DNA of 64,000 bases from Rhizobium redzepovicii (GCF_019793435.1 NZ_JAILYH010000010.1:1-64000); one strand, 5' to 3'; positions 1 through 8,640 are shown, counted from the first letter of the stretch. Program-made: numbers and translations. The notes: a model not told the origin generated them from the sequence alone.

Positions 1-7
1 GAGGTTG

Positions 8-1321
8 TTATTTGATGTAGCCGGCTTTGGTCATTTCCCGGGTTGCCAGCTGCTGGGCGCTCTTCAACGCCTGATCGACCGAAATCTGGCCGGCAAGGGC
101 TGCCGAGAACTGCTGACCCACCGCCGTACCAATGCCCTGGAATTCCGGGATCGCCACGAACTGGACGCCGACATAGGGGACCGGCTTGACGGTCGGCTTG
201 GTCGGATCGGCCGCCTCGATCGAGTCGAGCGTCATCTTGGCAAACGACGCCGCCTTCTGGTAGTCCGCATTCGCATAGAGCGATTTGCGGGTGCCCGGAG
301 GTGCATTCAGCCAGCCTTCCTTCTCGGCGACGAGGTTGCTGTATTCCTTGCTGGTTGCCCAGGCGACGAACTTCTCAGCCGCTTCGGCCTTCTGGGTACC
401 TGCCGGGATGGCGAGGCTCCAGGCCCAGAGCCAGTTGCCGCGCTTGCCGAGGCCCTTGTCCGGGGCGAGCGCGAAGCCGACCTTGTCGGCGACCTGCGAC
501 TGCTTCGGATCGGCGACGAAGGAAGCGGCAACCGTTGCGTCGATCCACATGCCGCACTTACCGGTCTGAAACAGCGCCAGGTTCTCGTTGAAGCCGTTGG
601 AGGAGGCGCCCGGAGGGCCGGCATCCTTCATCAGCTTGACGTAGAAATCGAGCGTGTCCTTCCATTCCGGCTGATCGAACTGCGGCTTCCACTTCTCGTC
701 GAACCAGCGGGCGCCGAAGGAATTGGACATGGCCGTCAGGAAGGCCATGTTCTCGCCCCAGCCGGCCTTGCCGCGCAGGCAGATGCCGTAGACTTCCTTG
801 TCCTTGTTGGTGATCTTGCGGGCAGCGTCGGCAATGAAGTCCCAGGTCGGCGCGTCGGGCATTTTCAGGCCGGCAGCGTCGAACAGGTCCTTGCGGTACA
901 TGACCATCGAGCTTTCACCATAGAACGGCGCAGCATAGAGCTTGCCGTCTACAGTCAGGCCGCTGCGGATGGCCGGCAGCAGGTCGTCGACGTCGTAGTT
1001 GGCGCCGAGATTGTCGAGCGGCAGCAACCAGTCCTGTTTCGCCCAGATCGGAACTTCATAAGTGCCGATCGTCAGCACGTCGTACTGGCCGCCCTTGGTC
1101 GCGATGTCGGTCGTGACCTTCTGGCGCAGCACATTCTCTTCGAGGGTTACCCATTCAAGGTCGATGCCCGGATTCTTCGCCTTGAAGTCATCCGTCAGCT
1201 TCTGCATCCGGATCATGTCGCCGTTGTTCACGGTCGCGATTGTCAGCGTTTCAGCCAGAACGGTGGAGCTGAGTGCTACGGAAATAAAGGCGCCGAGTGC
1301 GCCTGCCAAATAATGTCTCAT
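8..1321 (-). CDS. ABC transporter periplasmic sugar/polyol-binding protein (SmoE-like)
   Basis: This is a family 1 extracellular solute-binding protein of about 437 residues that would capture a sugar or sugar alcohol in the periplasm for an ABC importer. An N-terminal signal peptide (MRHYLAGALGAFISVALSS, cleavage near the Ala-Glu after VLAET) precedes a maltose-binding-protein-type fold with the AAPFYGESSMVMYRKDLF segment typical of this family. I chose the ATG at 1321 over the in-frame ATG at 1333 because GGGAGGA lies directly before it. The overall look resembles the rhizobial sorbitol/mannitol binding proteins. The permease and ATPase genes are expected beyond the left edge. The gene is divergent from the catabolic operon that starts at 1663, so the two probably share substrate and control. 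The exact ligand is not readable. Confidence 0.9.
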   Translation of the reverse strand: MRHYLAGALGAFISVALSSTVLAETLTIATVNNGDMIRMQKLTDDFKAKNPGIDLEWVTLEENVLRQKVTTDIATKGGQYDVLTIGTYEVPIWAKQDWLLPLDNLGANYDVDDLLPAIRSGLTVDGKLYAAPFYGESSMVMYRKDLFDAAGLKMPDAPTWDFIADAARKITNKDKEVYGICLRGKAGWGENMAFLTAMSNSFGARWFDEKWKPQFDQPEWKDTLDFYVKLMKDAGPPGASSNGFNENLALFQTGKCGMWIDATVAASFVADPKQSQVADKVGFALAPDKGLGKRGNWLWAWSLAIPAGTQKAEAAEKFVAWATSKEYSNLVAEKEGWLNAPPGTRKSLYANADYQKAASFAKMTLDSIEAADPTKPTVKPVPYVGVQFVAIPEFQGIGTAVGQQFSAALAGQISVDQALKSAQQLATREMTKAGYIK

Positions 1322-1574
1322 GGATCCTCCCAAGACAACTCACCCCGAAACGTCAGCCATTCCTCCAAAGGTGAGCGTGGGATGCAATTTAAATGGCCAG
1401 TGGGAGCAAACTAGCGCTTGAGGAGCTAAAAACCGATACTCTTATGCAAATCTCCGACCGTAAACGATTCTGATCTCTTGCAATTGTATCAGCGCGGCCC
1501 CGCCTGACTCAGGGCCGCGACGGCCTGCATGGCTGATGAGGCGAATTCAGCGCGCCAAATGGACAATTAAAGCG

Positions 1575-1596
1575 AATATGGAAACGTTACCACATT
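1575..1596. promoter_or_regulatory. LacI-family operator O1
   Basis: The core TGGAAACGTTACCA (1579-1592) is a near-perfect palindrome around the central CG that LacI/GalR proteins favour, with A/T-rich flanks (AATA and CATT). It lies upstream of the possible -35 element. The regulator is probably the LacI-type protein encoded at 7452-8480, which is an inference from clustering. Confidence 0.7.
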
Positions 1597-1628
1597 TTCT
1601 TGACTCGCAATTCTCCTGCGTTTATTCG

Positions 1629-1650
1629 AATGTGGAAACGTTGCCATATT
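1629..1650. promoter_or_regulatory. LacI-family operator O2, inverted copy of O1
   Basis: The core TGGAAACGTTGCCA (1633-1646) matches O1. With its flanks, the 22-base site reads as O1 on the opposite strand except at two positions. Its start is 54 bases from that of O1, close to five helical turns. It ends 12 bases before the aldolase ATG, just upstream of the ribosome-binding site. This suits repression by a dimer pair, possibly with a short loop over the promoter. Confidence 0.7.
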
Positions 1651-1662
1651 GGGAGGAAGCTG

Positions 1663-2487
1663 ATGAAATCCGCGCGGTTGAACCGACTTTTCGGCGTGTC
1701 TGGAAATTGTTTTGACGTTGCTATCGATCACGGCATGTTCAATGAACGGACTTTCCTCGCCGGCATCGAGAACATGAAGACTGCCATCGAGGTGATCGCG
1801 CAAGCGGCGCCGGATGCCATCCAACTGCCGCCGGGGACGGCGCCCATGCTGCAGGCTATTCCCGGCAAGCATCGCCCGGCGCTGGTGCTGCGCACCGACA
1901 TCGCCAACATCTATGGCAATCCCCTGCCGTCTCAGCTGTTTTCCGAAATGATCGACAGGGCGGTGGAACAGGGCGTTGCATTGGATGCTGCCTGTGTCGT
2001 CGTCAATCTTTTGATGCTGCCGGACCAGCCGGAAGTCTACCGCGCCTGCGTGCGCAATGTGAACAGCCTGAAACGCGAGTGCGAGATCTACGGCATGCCG
2101 CTGATGGTCGAGCCGCTCGTCATGCAGGACAATTCCAAGGGCGCCTATATGGTCGACGGCGCGATCGACAAGATCCTGCCGCTCGTGCGCCAGGCGGCTG
2201 AACTCGGCGCCGATATCATCAAGGCCGACCCCTGCGACAATGTCGAGGAATATCACCGCGTGGTCGAAATCGCCCAGGGCCTGCCGGTGCTGGTGCGCGG
2301 CGGCGGCCGCGTTTCCGATCAGGAAATCCTGATCCGCACCAAGCAGTTGATGGAGCAAGGCGCCCGTGGCATCGTCTATGGCCGCAACGTCATCCAGCAT
2401 CACAATCCCGGCGGCATGACGCGGGCCTTGATGGCAATCGTCCATGACAAGGCTTCCGTCGAGCAAGCCTCGCTTCATATTGGCTGA
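1663..2487 (+). CDS. Class I aldolase of the DeoC/LacD/FbaB-LsrF superfamily
   Basis: This is a 274-residue (beta/alpha)8 aldolase of the DhnA/FbaB/LsrF type, expected to split a phosphorylated ketose through a Schiff base. The family signature FDVAIDHG is at residues 17-24. The Lys in GADIIKADP (about residue 187) is the probable Schiff-base lysine, and GGGRVSDQE (about 218-226) fits the phosphate-binding loop. The ATG at 1663 is preferred over upstream in-frame starts because GGGAGGA (1651-1657) precedes it and the family begins here. It is the first gene of an operon with a dehydrogenase, isomerase and kinase, so it should be the final cleavage step. Substrate unknown; relatives act on fructose 1,6-bisphosphate, tagatose bisphosphate, sulfofructose phosphate or phospho-AI-2. 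Confidence 0.85.
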   Translation: MKSARLNRLFGVSGNCFDVAIDHGMFNERTFLAGIENMKTAIEVIAQAAPDAIQLPPGTAPMLQAIPGKHRPALVLRTDIANIYGNPLPSQLFSEMIDRAVEQGVALDAACVVVNLLMLPDQPEVYRACVRNVNSLKRECEIYGMPLMVEPLVMQDNSKGAYMVDGAIDKILPLVRQAAELGADIIKADPCDNVEEYHRVVEIAQGLPVLVRGGGRVSDQEILIRTKQLMEQGARGIVYGRNVIQHHNPGGMTRALMAIVHDKASVEQASLHIG

Positions 2488-2510
2488 CGCGCGTCTGGGG
2501 AGGGCATGTC

Positions 2511-3665
2511 ATGACGAAAATATTCCGCTTCGGCGTCATCGGCTGCGGTCTGATGGGGCGCGAATTCGCGAGTGCCGCGGCGCGCTGGCTGCATCTGGCC
2601 GATGTGAAGGCGCGACCGGAAATCGTCGCCGTCTGTGATACCAACGCGACGCTGCTCGACTGGTTCAAGGATCATGTACCGACGGTTCGGCAGTTCACCG
2701 CCGATTATAGGGAGCTTCTGGCCAATCCCGAGGTCGATGCGGTCTATTGCGCCGTCCCGCATGTGCTGCACCAGCAATTCTACATCGACGTCCTGAAGGC
2801 CGGAAAACATCTTCTCGGCGAAAAACCCTTCGGCATGGACGCCGCGCAGAATCGGGAAATCATGGCGGTTCTCGCCGAGCATCCCGAACTCCTGGTCCGC
2901 TGCTCGTCGGAAATGCCTTTCTTCCCCGGCGCACAGAAGGTCATCGCGCTCGCAAAAAGCGGCGAGATGGGGGATATAATCGAAGTCGAGGCGGGTTTCC
3001 TGCACTCTTCGGATATCGACCGGCAGAAGCCGATCAACTGGAAGCGTATGGCCGAGATCAATGGCGACTATGGCTGCATGGGTGATCTCGGCATGCATGT
3101 GCTGCACGTGCCGCTGCGTCTCGGCTGGCGCCCGACGACCCTGCATGCGCAACTGGTCAAGAAGGTTACCGAACGTCCCGACGGCAAGGGCGGCATGCTG
3201 CCCTGCACCACCTGGGACAATGCCACGATCAGCAGCCGCGTACGCACTGGGGATCAGGATTTCCCGATGGTGCTGAAAACCTGGCGCATCGCGCCCGGCG
3301 AATCCAACACCTGGTACATCAGGGTTCTCGGCATGAAGAAAAGCGCATTCTTCAGCACGAAGTCGCCGCGCCAGTGGCAGTGGATGGATTATAATGGCGG
3401 AGCGCAGGCCTGGAGCACCGAGGATCTCGGTTATGGCTCGCTGTTTCCGGCCATCACAGGCAAGATCTTTGAATTCGGTTTTGCCGACGCCATACAGCAG
3501 ATGTGGGCGGCCTTCGTCGATGAGCTTGCCGGCGGGGATGCGAACGGTTTCGGCTGTGCGACGCCGGCCGAGGCGCAGGCGCATCATGCGGTCCTGACGG
3601 CAGCCCTCAAATCCGGTCGCGAGGACGTCGTGGTGCCGGTCGCGTATGACGGGGTGTCCGTCTGA
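2511..3665 (+). CDS. Gfo/Idh/MocA-family NAD(P)-dependent oxidoreductase
   Basis: This is a 384-residue sugar or inositol dehydrogenase-type protein. The Rossmann motif GVIGCGLMG is at residues 8-16, and the catalytic EKPFG (Lys near residue 105) is present. The C-terminal alpha/beta domain includes GDLGMHVLHVP, whose Asp and His fit the usual active site. GGGGAGG lies just before the ATG. The stop codon overlaps the next start (TGATG), which implies translational coupling. By family it oxidises or reduces a hydroxyl on a sugar or polyol with NAD(P). The substrate cannot be read from sequence. Confidence 0.9.
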   Translation: MTKIFRFGVIGCGLMGREFASAAARWLHLADVKARPEIVAVCDTNATLLDWFKDHVPTVRQFTADYRELLANPEVDAVYCAVPHVLHQQFYIDVLKAGKHLLGEKPFGMDAAQNREIMAVLAEHPELLVRCSSEMPFFPGAQKVIALAKSGEMGDIIEVEAGFLHSSDIDRQKPINWKRMAEINGDYGCMGDLGMHVLHVPLRLGWRPTTLHAQLVKKVTERPDGKGGMLPCTTWDNATISSRVRTGDQDFPMVLKTWRIAPGESNTWYIRVLGMKKSAFFSTKSPRQWQWMDYNGGAQAWSTEDLGYGSLFPAITGKIFEFGFADAIQQMWAAFVDELAGGDANGFGCATPAEAQAHHAVLTAALKSGREDVVVPVAYDGVSV

Positions 3666-4336
3666 TGCAGCGCTCCGCGATCAACGCCGCCTTGCTGCGG
3701 GCAACCGAGACCCTCGAGCGCTGGCATTGGTCCCTGCCGGCATGGGGTTCCTGGACGGCGGCGGATTTTGCCGCTCATCCCGAGGCATCGGCCTATTTGC
3801 GCGCCCATCAGCTGGGTTGGGATGTCACCGATTTCGGCTCGAACCGCTTCGCCGAATGCGGCCTCGTGCTGTTTTGCCTGCGCAATGGCATCGTTGATAT
3901 CTGGGGTGAGCGGACCTATGCCGAAAAGCTGCTCTTCGTCGAGGAAGGGCAGCTTACGCCGACCCACCGTCATGCGGCGAAGATGGAAGACATCATCAAT
4001 CGCGCCGGCGGCGATCTCGTCATCGAATTCGCCGCAACCGACGCCGATGGCAATGTGCTGACGGAGGATGTGACGGTTCCGGTCGACGGGCTGCCGCACC
4101 GGCTCGCGGCATGGGAGCCGCTGATTCTTGAGCCTGGCCAAAGCGTGACGATCCGCACCGGGCTTTACCACCGCTTTTACGGCAGGAAAGGGGGCGGACC
4201 TGTCCTTGTCGGCGAGGTCAGTCAGGTCAACGACGACAACAGCGACAATTTCTTTCTGGAACCGATCGGGCGCTTTGCCGCGATCGAGGAAGATGAGCCG
4301 CCGCTGAGACCCTTGTGGAATGAAGGAGTCAGCTGA
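3665..4336 (+). CDS. D-lyxose ketol-isomerase family cupin
   Basis: This 223-residue protein matches the bacterial D-lyxose isomerase family, metal-dependent cupins that interconvert an aldose and a ketose (D-lyxose/D-xylulose, often also D-mannose/D-fructose). The metal site is visible as H101, H103 and E108 in PTHRHAAKMEDI, with H169 in the second cupin motif GLYHRFYG. It shares TGATG overlaps with the genes before and after it, so all three should be translated together. Its position before a PfkB kinase suggests it makes the ketose that the kinase phosphorylates. Family assignment is firm; substrate is inferred. Confidence 0.85.
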   Translation: MQRSAINAALLRATETLERWHWSLPAWGSWTAADFAAHPEASAYLRAHQLGWDVTDFGSNRFAECGLVLFCLRNGIVDIWGERTYAEKLLFVEEGQLTPTHRHAAKMEDIINRAGGDLVIEFAATDADGNVLTEDVTVPVDGLPHRLAAWEPLILEPGQSVTIRTGLYHRFYGRKGGGPVLVGEVSQVNDDNSDNFFLEPIGRFAAIEEDEPPLRPLWNEGVS

Positions 4337-5394
4337 TGCGAGCCGGGGAGGAGGTTTGCGATCGCGATAGTCAGAAGCACGGCGGCATCGTCTGCGCGGG
4401 AAACTTCATCGTCGATCGCGTCCACACCCTGTCCTATTGGCCAGAACAGGGCAACCTCGCGCATATCCTGCACCAGGATCTGGGCGTGGGCGGCGGGGCG
4501 GCCAATGTCGTCACCGATCTGGCCTCGCTCGGATTTCCCGGAAAGCTGGCGGCGGCGGGATGCATCGGCGCTGATCAGGACGGGGAGATCGTCAAGGCCC
4601 GCCTTACACTTGCCGGCGTCGATGTCGGTGGGTTGACCGCGCTTGCCGACCGGGTGACGGCGCATACGCATGTCATGAATGTGCCCGGCCAGAACCGCAC
4701 CTTCTTCTATCATGGCGGCGCCAACGATGCCGTCACGGATGAGCTCGTCTCACCAGCCGCCTTCGCTGAGGCCGGCTATCGGCTGTTCTATCTCGGTTAT
4801 CTCATGCTGTTGCCGGGTCTCGACCGCATCGGCCCTGACGGTCGTTCGGGAGCGTCGCGCCTGCTGGAGGCTGCGCGCCGCGCCGGGCTCACGACCTGCG
4901 TGGATTTCGTATCGAGCGAAGACCCGGAATTTGCGTCCAAGGTCGGCGTCGCTCTGCCCTTCTGCGATTATCTGATCATCAACGAGATGGAGGCGGGTCG
5001 GGCAACCGATGTTGTCGTTCGCGACGCGAAGGGAGATTTGATCGAGGCGGGGCTTTTGGAAGCGGGCGAGCGCCTGCTTGCCGCAGGCGTCACCAAAGGC
5101 GCGATCATCCATGCACCGGAAATCTGCTTCTGGTTTGCATCAGGCGCTTCCCCGATCATGACGCGTTCACGACCCGTCGATCCTGATGACATCGTCAGTA
5201 CGGTCGGCGCAGGAGACGCCTTCTGTGCCGCCGTGCTCTACGGTCTGCATGAGAACTGGCCGGTCGAGCATATTTGCGCCGTCGCCCATGCTGCCGCTGC
5301 GCATTGCCTCGCGGGTGCGACGGCCACCGATGGCATCCCCGACATGTCTGTGCTCCTTCCAGAGGCGCAGGAGGCGAGCCCGCAATCCGCTTAG
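4336..5394 (+). CDS. PfkB-family carbohydrate kinase
   Basis: This is a 352-residue ribokinase-like sugar kinase. The N-terminal glycine-rich signature GVGGGAANVVTDLASLG lies near residues 50-66, and the C-terminal signature GAGDAFCAAVLYG carries the catalytic Asp and anion hole near residues 290-302. The start overlaps the stop of the isomerase gene. The product should phosphorylate a ketose or polyol with ATP and feed the aldolase at the head of the operon. The pair of a LacD/FbaB-like aldolase and a PfkB kinase is also seen in tagatose and sulfoquinovose (YihV/YihT) pathways. Confidence 0.88.
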   Translation: MRAGEEVCDRDSQKHGGIVCAGNFIVDRVHTLSYWPEQGNLAHILHQDLGVGGGAANVVTDLASLGFPGKLAAAGCIGADQDGEIVKARLTLAGVDVGGLTALADRVTAHTHVMNVPGQNRTFFYHGGANDAVTDELVSPAAFAEAGYRLFYLGYLMLLPGLDRIGPDGRSGASRLLEAARRAGLTTCVDFVSSEDPEFASKVGVALPFCDYLIINEMEAGRATDVVVRDAKGDLIEAGLLEAGERLLAAGVTKGAIIHAPEICFWFASGASPIMTRSRPVDPDDIVSTVGAGDAFCAAVLYGLHENWPVEHICAVAHAAAAHCLAGATATDGIPDMSVLLPEAQEASPQSA

Positions 5395-5459
5395 CCCATT
5401 GGTGTCGCCTCAGGAGAGGGCGGTTCCAATAACCATCCAGTCAGAATGGAGGAGCAGAC

Positions 5460-5534
5460 ATGAAGCTATTCACTATGGCAGCCGCGCATGGCACCCTTGC
5501 CGGCGCAGGTCCGAGTGGGGAGGCAGTACGATGA
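5460..5534 (+). CDS. Candidate 24-residue leader peptide coupled to the SDR gene
   Basis: A short reading frame of 24 codons begins MKLFTMAAAHG and has its own strong ribosome-binding site (GGAGGAG, 5448-5454). Its TGA stop overlaps the ATG of the next gene in an ATGA arrangement, the hallmark of translational coupling. It could be a real small protein, a coupling leader, or the shortened remnant of a lost gene. No homology is claimed. Confidence 0.4.
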   Translation: MKLFTMAAAHGTLAGAGPSGEAVR

Positions 5535-6319
5535 CCCATACGGAAACGGCGCGGCTCTCGGGCAAGGTGGCATTGGTCACAGGGGGAGCGAGCGGTATCG
5601 GCAAGGCCGTATGCGAACGCTTCGCCGCCGAAGGCGCCAGGGTTGTCGTGGCGGATCTCGACGGTGAACGATGCGCACGGGTGGCGGAAGCGATCGGTCC
5701 GCATGCCTGGGGTGTGGCGCTTGACGTGACCAGCCAGGACAGCATCGAAGAAGCTGCACGCTTCGCCATCGCCACTGCCGGTCAGATCGATATCCTGGTC
5801 AATGCCGCAGGCATTTACGAGGTCGAGTCCATTCTGGAAATATCCCGGGAGCGCACCGCTAGGGTATTTCAGGTCAATATCGAAGGCGTGATTTTCATGA
5901 CACAGGCCGTTGCCCGGCACATGGTGGAGAGAGGGGAAGGTGGACGCATCATCAACTTCTCGTCCCAGGCGGGGCGTCGGGGCGAAGGACCTGCTGTGGC
6001 TTACTGCGCATCCAAGGCGGCGGTCATCAGCATCACGCAAAGCTGCGCTCTGGAGCTGATCCGTTACGGCATCAACGTCAACGCCATCGCTCCCGGTGTC
6101 GTCGATACGCCGATGTGGGACGTCGTCGATGCAAAACTCGGCAGCCGGGAAGGTTTGAAACCCGGTGACGTCAAGCGCCGCGTGGCTGCCGCCGTTCCCG
6201 CCGGACGATTTGGCGCTCCCCAAGAACAAGCTGCAATGGCTGCCTTCCTGGCCGGGCCTGATGCAGCATATATCGTGGCGCAGTGCTACAATGTCGACGG
6301 CGGCAATGTCATGAGCTGA
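5531..6319 (+). CDS. Short-chain dehydrogenase/reductase (polyol dehydrogenase type)
   Basis: This is a classical SDR of 262 residues. The cofactor motif TGGASGIG is at residues 17-24, and an Asp at the end of the second strand (VVVADLDG, residue 42) predicts NAD rather than NADP. NAAG is at 91-94, and the catalytic set is Ser near 144, Y158 and K162 (YCASK). The C-terminus (CYNVDGGNVMS) is the usual SDR ending. The ATG at 5531 follows GGGGAGG and fits family length; longer in-frame starts run into the kinase gene. Probable role: oxidation of a sugar alcohol to a ketose in the same pathway as its neighbours. Confidence 0.9.
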   Translation: MTHTETARLSGKVALVTGGASGIGKAVCERFAAEGARVVVADLDGERCARVAEAIGPHAWGVALDVTSQDSIEEAARFAIATAGQIDILVNAAGIYEVESILEISRERTARVFQVNIEGVIFMTQAVARHMVERGEGGRIINFSSQAGRRGEGPAVAYCASKAAVISITQSCALELIRYGINVNAIAPGVVDTPMWDVVDAKLGSREGLKPGDVKRRVAAAVPAGRFGAPQEQAAMAAFLAGPDAAYIVAQCYNVDGGNVMS

Positions 6320-6407
6320 GCGCTTGAGCCGCGTCGCGGGTGCATCATCCTACAAGGCGGCTTCATCAGCACGACCGGCAATCGAACTTTAGGTCTGGGG
6401 GAGTGGA

Positions 6408-7418
6408 ATGAAGGCTGTACGCTTGGAGTCGATCGGGTCTTTGACCATGCGCAACGTTGAGAAACCGGTTGCCGGGCCAGGCGAGCTGCTTATCCGGGTG
6501 GCAGCAGCCGGCATCTGCGGTTCCGATCGCCACATGTACAAGGGCGAATATCCGACAGCGATCCCCGTCACGCTGGGCCACGAATTCTGCGGCATCGTGG
6601 AAGAGATCGGCGATGGTGTGACACGGTTTAGCGGCGGGGAGCTCGTGACGGTCGACCCCAATATCGCCTGCGGCATCTGTCCGGCTTGCACGCAGGCGCG
6701 GCCGAACCTGTGCGAGAGCTTGACTGCCATCGGCGTGACGCGGGATGGCGGCTTTGCGGAATATGTGGCGGTGCCGCATGCGCAGGCCTTCGTGTTGCCG
6801 GCCAACCTCGATCCCGTTCACGGCGCCTTCAGTGAACCGCTGGCCTGCTGTATCCACGCCATCGACAAGGCAAGGATCCGTGCGGGTGAAAGCGTCGCGA
6901 TCCTCGGCGGGGGCGTGATCGGTCTGCTGATGGTGCAACTCGCCCGCCTGGCGGGGGCGAGCGAGATCATTTTGATCACGCGCCAGCAGTCGAGACGCCA
7001 AACCGCTTTGCGCCTGGGGGCGACACATGCCTTCGACCCGGCCTCCTCCGACACGATCGCTTCCGTGCGAGAGGTTACCAAAGGCGGCACAGACGTGGTC
7101 ATCGAGTGCGCCGGCGTGCCCGATACGCTTCAAAGCGGTCTGAGGATGGCGCGGCGCGGTGGCACATTCGTGCTTTTCGGGGTCACGCCGGCAGGTGTCG
7201 AGGTGCCGGTTCTGCCCTTCGATCTGCTGGTGAACGAAGTCGATATCAGGCCGGCCTACCTCAATCCTTTCACCCATTCGCGCGCTGCTGCAATGGTAGC
7301 AAACGGGGCATTGGAGCTGGACGCGCTGGTCACCAAAACCATCGGTCTCGAGGAGGTCGCCGACGTGGTGGGCAACGTGCCATTACCGGGCGAGATCAAG
7401 GTCATCGTCCGACCCTAG
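6408..7418 (+). CDS. Zinc-dependent medium-chain alcohol/polyol dehydrogenase
   Basis: This is a 336-residue zinc alcohol dehydrogenase of the sorbitol/L-idonate/threonine dehydrogenase branch. The catalytic zinc site is visible in GICGSD and GHEFCG. The structural zinc lobe has four cysteines (CGICPACTQARPNLC, about residues 88-102). The Rossmann motif is GGGVIGLL. GGGGGAG-like purines precede the ATG at 6408. It lies last in the catabolic gene group and converges on the LacI gene. It probably oxidises a secondary hydroxyl of a polyol or sugar acid with NAD. With the SDR upstream, the locus encodes two different polyol-type dehydrogenases. Confidence 0.9.
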   Translation: MKAVRLESIGSLTMRNVEKPVAGPGELLIRVAAAGICGSDRHMYKGEYPTAIPVTLGHEFCGIVEEIGDGVTRFSGGELVTVDPNIACGICPACTQARPNLCESLTAIGVTRDGGFAEYVAVPHAQAFVLPANLDPVHGAFSEPLACCIHAIDKARIRAGESVAILGGGVIGLLMVQLARLAGASEIILITRQQSRRQTALRLGATHAFDPASSDTIASVREVTKGGTDVVIECAGVPDTLQSGLRMARRGGTFVLFGVTPAGVEVPVLPFDLLVNEVDIRPAYLNPFTHSRAAAMVANGALELDALVTKTIGLEEVADVVGNVPLPGEIKVIVRP

Positions 7419-7451
7419 CTTCGCCGCGCCACTCTGATCCGCACCGCCTGC

Positions 7452-8480
7452 TCAGCTGCGGATGGGGCCGGTGGAATCGCGCTCGATCAGCGTGACCGGC
7501 ACCTTTACGATCGCACCCTGCCGAGATGCGTCCCCTGTCTGGTGCTCTTCGATCAGCGCTTCCAGTAACCGTGCTGCTTGCTGCCCGACATCGCGGATCG
7601 GCTGCGCGACCGTTGTCAGCCGCGGAAAGACATAGGCTGCCTCCGGCAGGTCGTCGAAGCCGACGACCGAATAGTCGTTCGGAACGGAAAATCCGCGATC
7701 CTGGACGGCATGGATTGCGGCAATCGCCGAAACGTCGGTTGTGCCGATGATCGCGGTGACCTCAGGTCGAGACGCCAGCAATTCTCGCGCCAGTCGGTAG
7801 GTTTCCGCAAAGCTGTGCTCTTCCGCCATCGCCACGATGGCAGGTGCGATGCCATCCTTGGCCATTTCCGCCGTGATGCCCTGAAGGCGAAGCTGGATAG
7901 GTTGGCTGTGTGCCGGCGCGCCGACGATGGCGATCGCCCGGTGGCCGAGGTCGATCAGATGGCGCGCCATCAGCCGTCCGCCTTCCGCATGATCGGCCAT
8001 GACAGCGTCGTCGGCGATGCCGCTCAGCTCACGGTCGATGGCGATGATCGGTATACCGGCATCCCGCAGCACCCCGAAATGCTCGATGCTGCCGAAGGCG
8101 CTTGCGACGATGACACCGTCGACGCGCTGGGCAAGCAGCATGGAAATATAGCGCGCCTCGTGATCCATATTTTCCGCCGTGCTGCAGATCAGCGTCTGAT
8201 AGCCGTGCTGAAACAGTTCCTGTTCGATGGCATGGGCGAGGATACCGAAGAACGGCACGTCAATCGACGGCAGCATCAGCCCGATCATCCGGCTTGGTGC
8301 ACCGCGCAGCATACGGGCACCCTTGCTGGGTGTGTAGTTCAGTGTCCGGATCGCCGACTCTACGCGATGCCGGAGCTCAGGCGAGGCGTAGCCGCTGTTG
8401 TTGAGCACACGCGAGACCGAAGAGACCGACGTTCCTGCAAGTTTGGCGATATGTCTGATGCTGGTCGTCACGGCCCGCAT
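7452..8480 (-). CDS. LacI/GalR-family transcriptional regulator
   Basis: This is a 342-residue regulator. The N-terminal LacI-type helix-turn-helix (IRHIAKLAGTSVSSVSRVLN) and hinge helix (YTPSKGARMLR) are followed by a periplasmic-binding-protein-like sugar sensor domain with the family segments RVDGVIVA and YSVVGFDDLPEA. The ATG at 8480 is preferred; the frame stays open to 8522 but the extra 14 residues are not family-like. The gene converges on the catabolic genes. It is the best candidate to bind the two operators at 1575-1650 and to respond to the pathway sugar, though binding is an inference. Confidence 0.92.
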   Translation of the reverse strand: MRAVTTSIRHIAKLAGTSVSSVSRVLNNSGYASPELRHRVESAIRTLNYTPSKGARMLRGAPSRMIGLMLPSIDVPFFGILAHAIEQELFQHGYQTLICSTAENMDHEARYISMLLAQRVDGVIVASAFGSIEHFGVLRDAGIPIIAIDRELSGIADDAVMADHAEGGRLMARHLIDLGHRAIAIVGAPAHSQPIQLRLQGITAEMAKDGIAPAIVAMAEEHSFAETYRLARELLASRPEVTAIIGTTDVSAIAAIHAVQDRGFSVPNDYSVVGFDDLPEAAYVFPRLTTVAQPIRDVGQQAARLLEALIEEHQTGDASRQGAIVKVPVTLIERDSTGPIRS

Positions 8481-8640
8481 TTCTCTCTTTGTGCAGCACT
8501 GAGCGTCTTTGCAGCTGCGCAAAGGACGCTGCAGCAGTTTGAATGCTGCACAACTTATCCTTAAATCGATTCCGATCTAAGCAATTCGTACGCCACAACC
8601 AAGCCATTTCGAATGAATGGCTATTCGGCATGGACACCTG

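Larger units (their letters stand above)
1322..1662. promoter_or_regulatory. Divergent regulatory region between the binding-protein gene and the aldolase operon
   Basis: This 341-base stretch has no convincing gene. It must hold the promoter of the solute-binding-protein gene (leftward) and that of the catabolic operon (rightward). The right third carries two LacI-type operators, listed separately. A TTGACT hexamer at 1600-1605 sits between them and could be a -35 element, with a weak -10 (TATTCG, 1623-1628) 17 bases on. The left two thirds show no clear motif. Confidence 0.6.

Noticed and set aside
5..1414. 469-codon open frame opposite the solute-binding-protein gene
   Set aside because: Composition and lack of motifs show it to be the antisense frame of a convincing signal-peptide-bearing binding protein.
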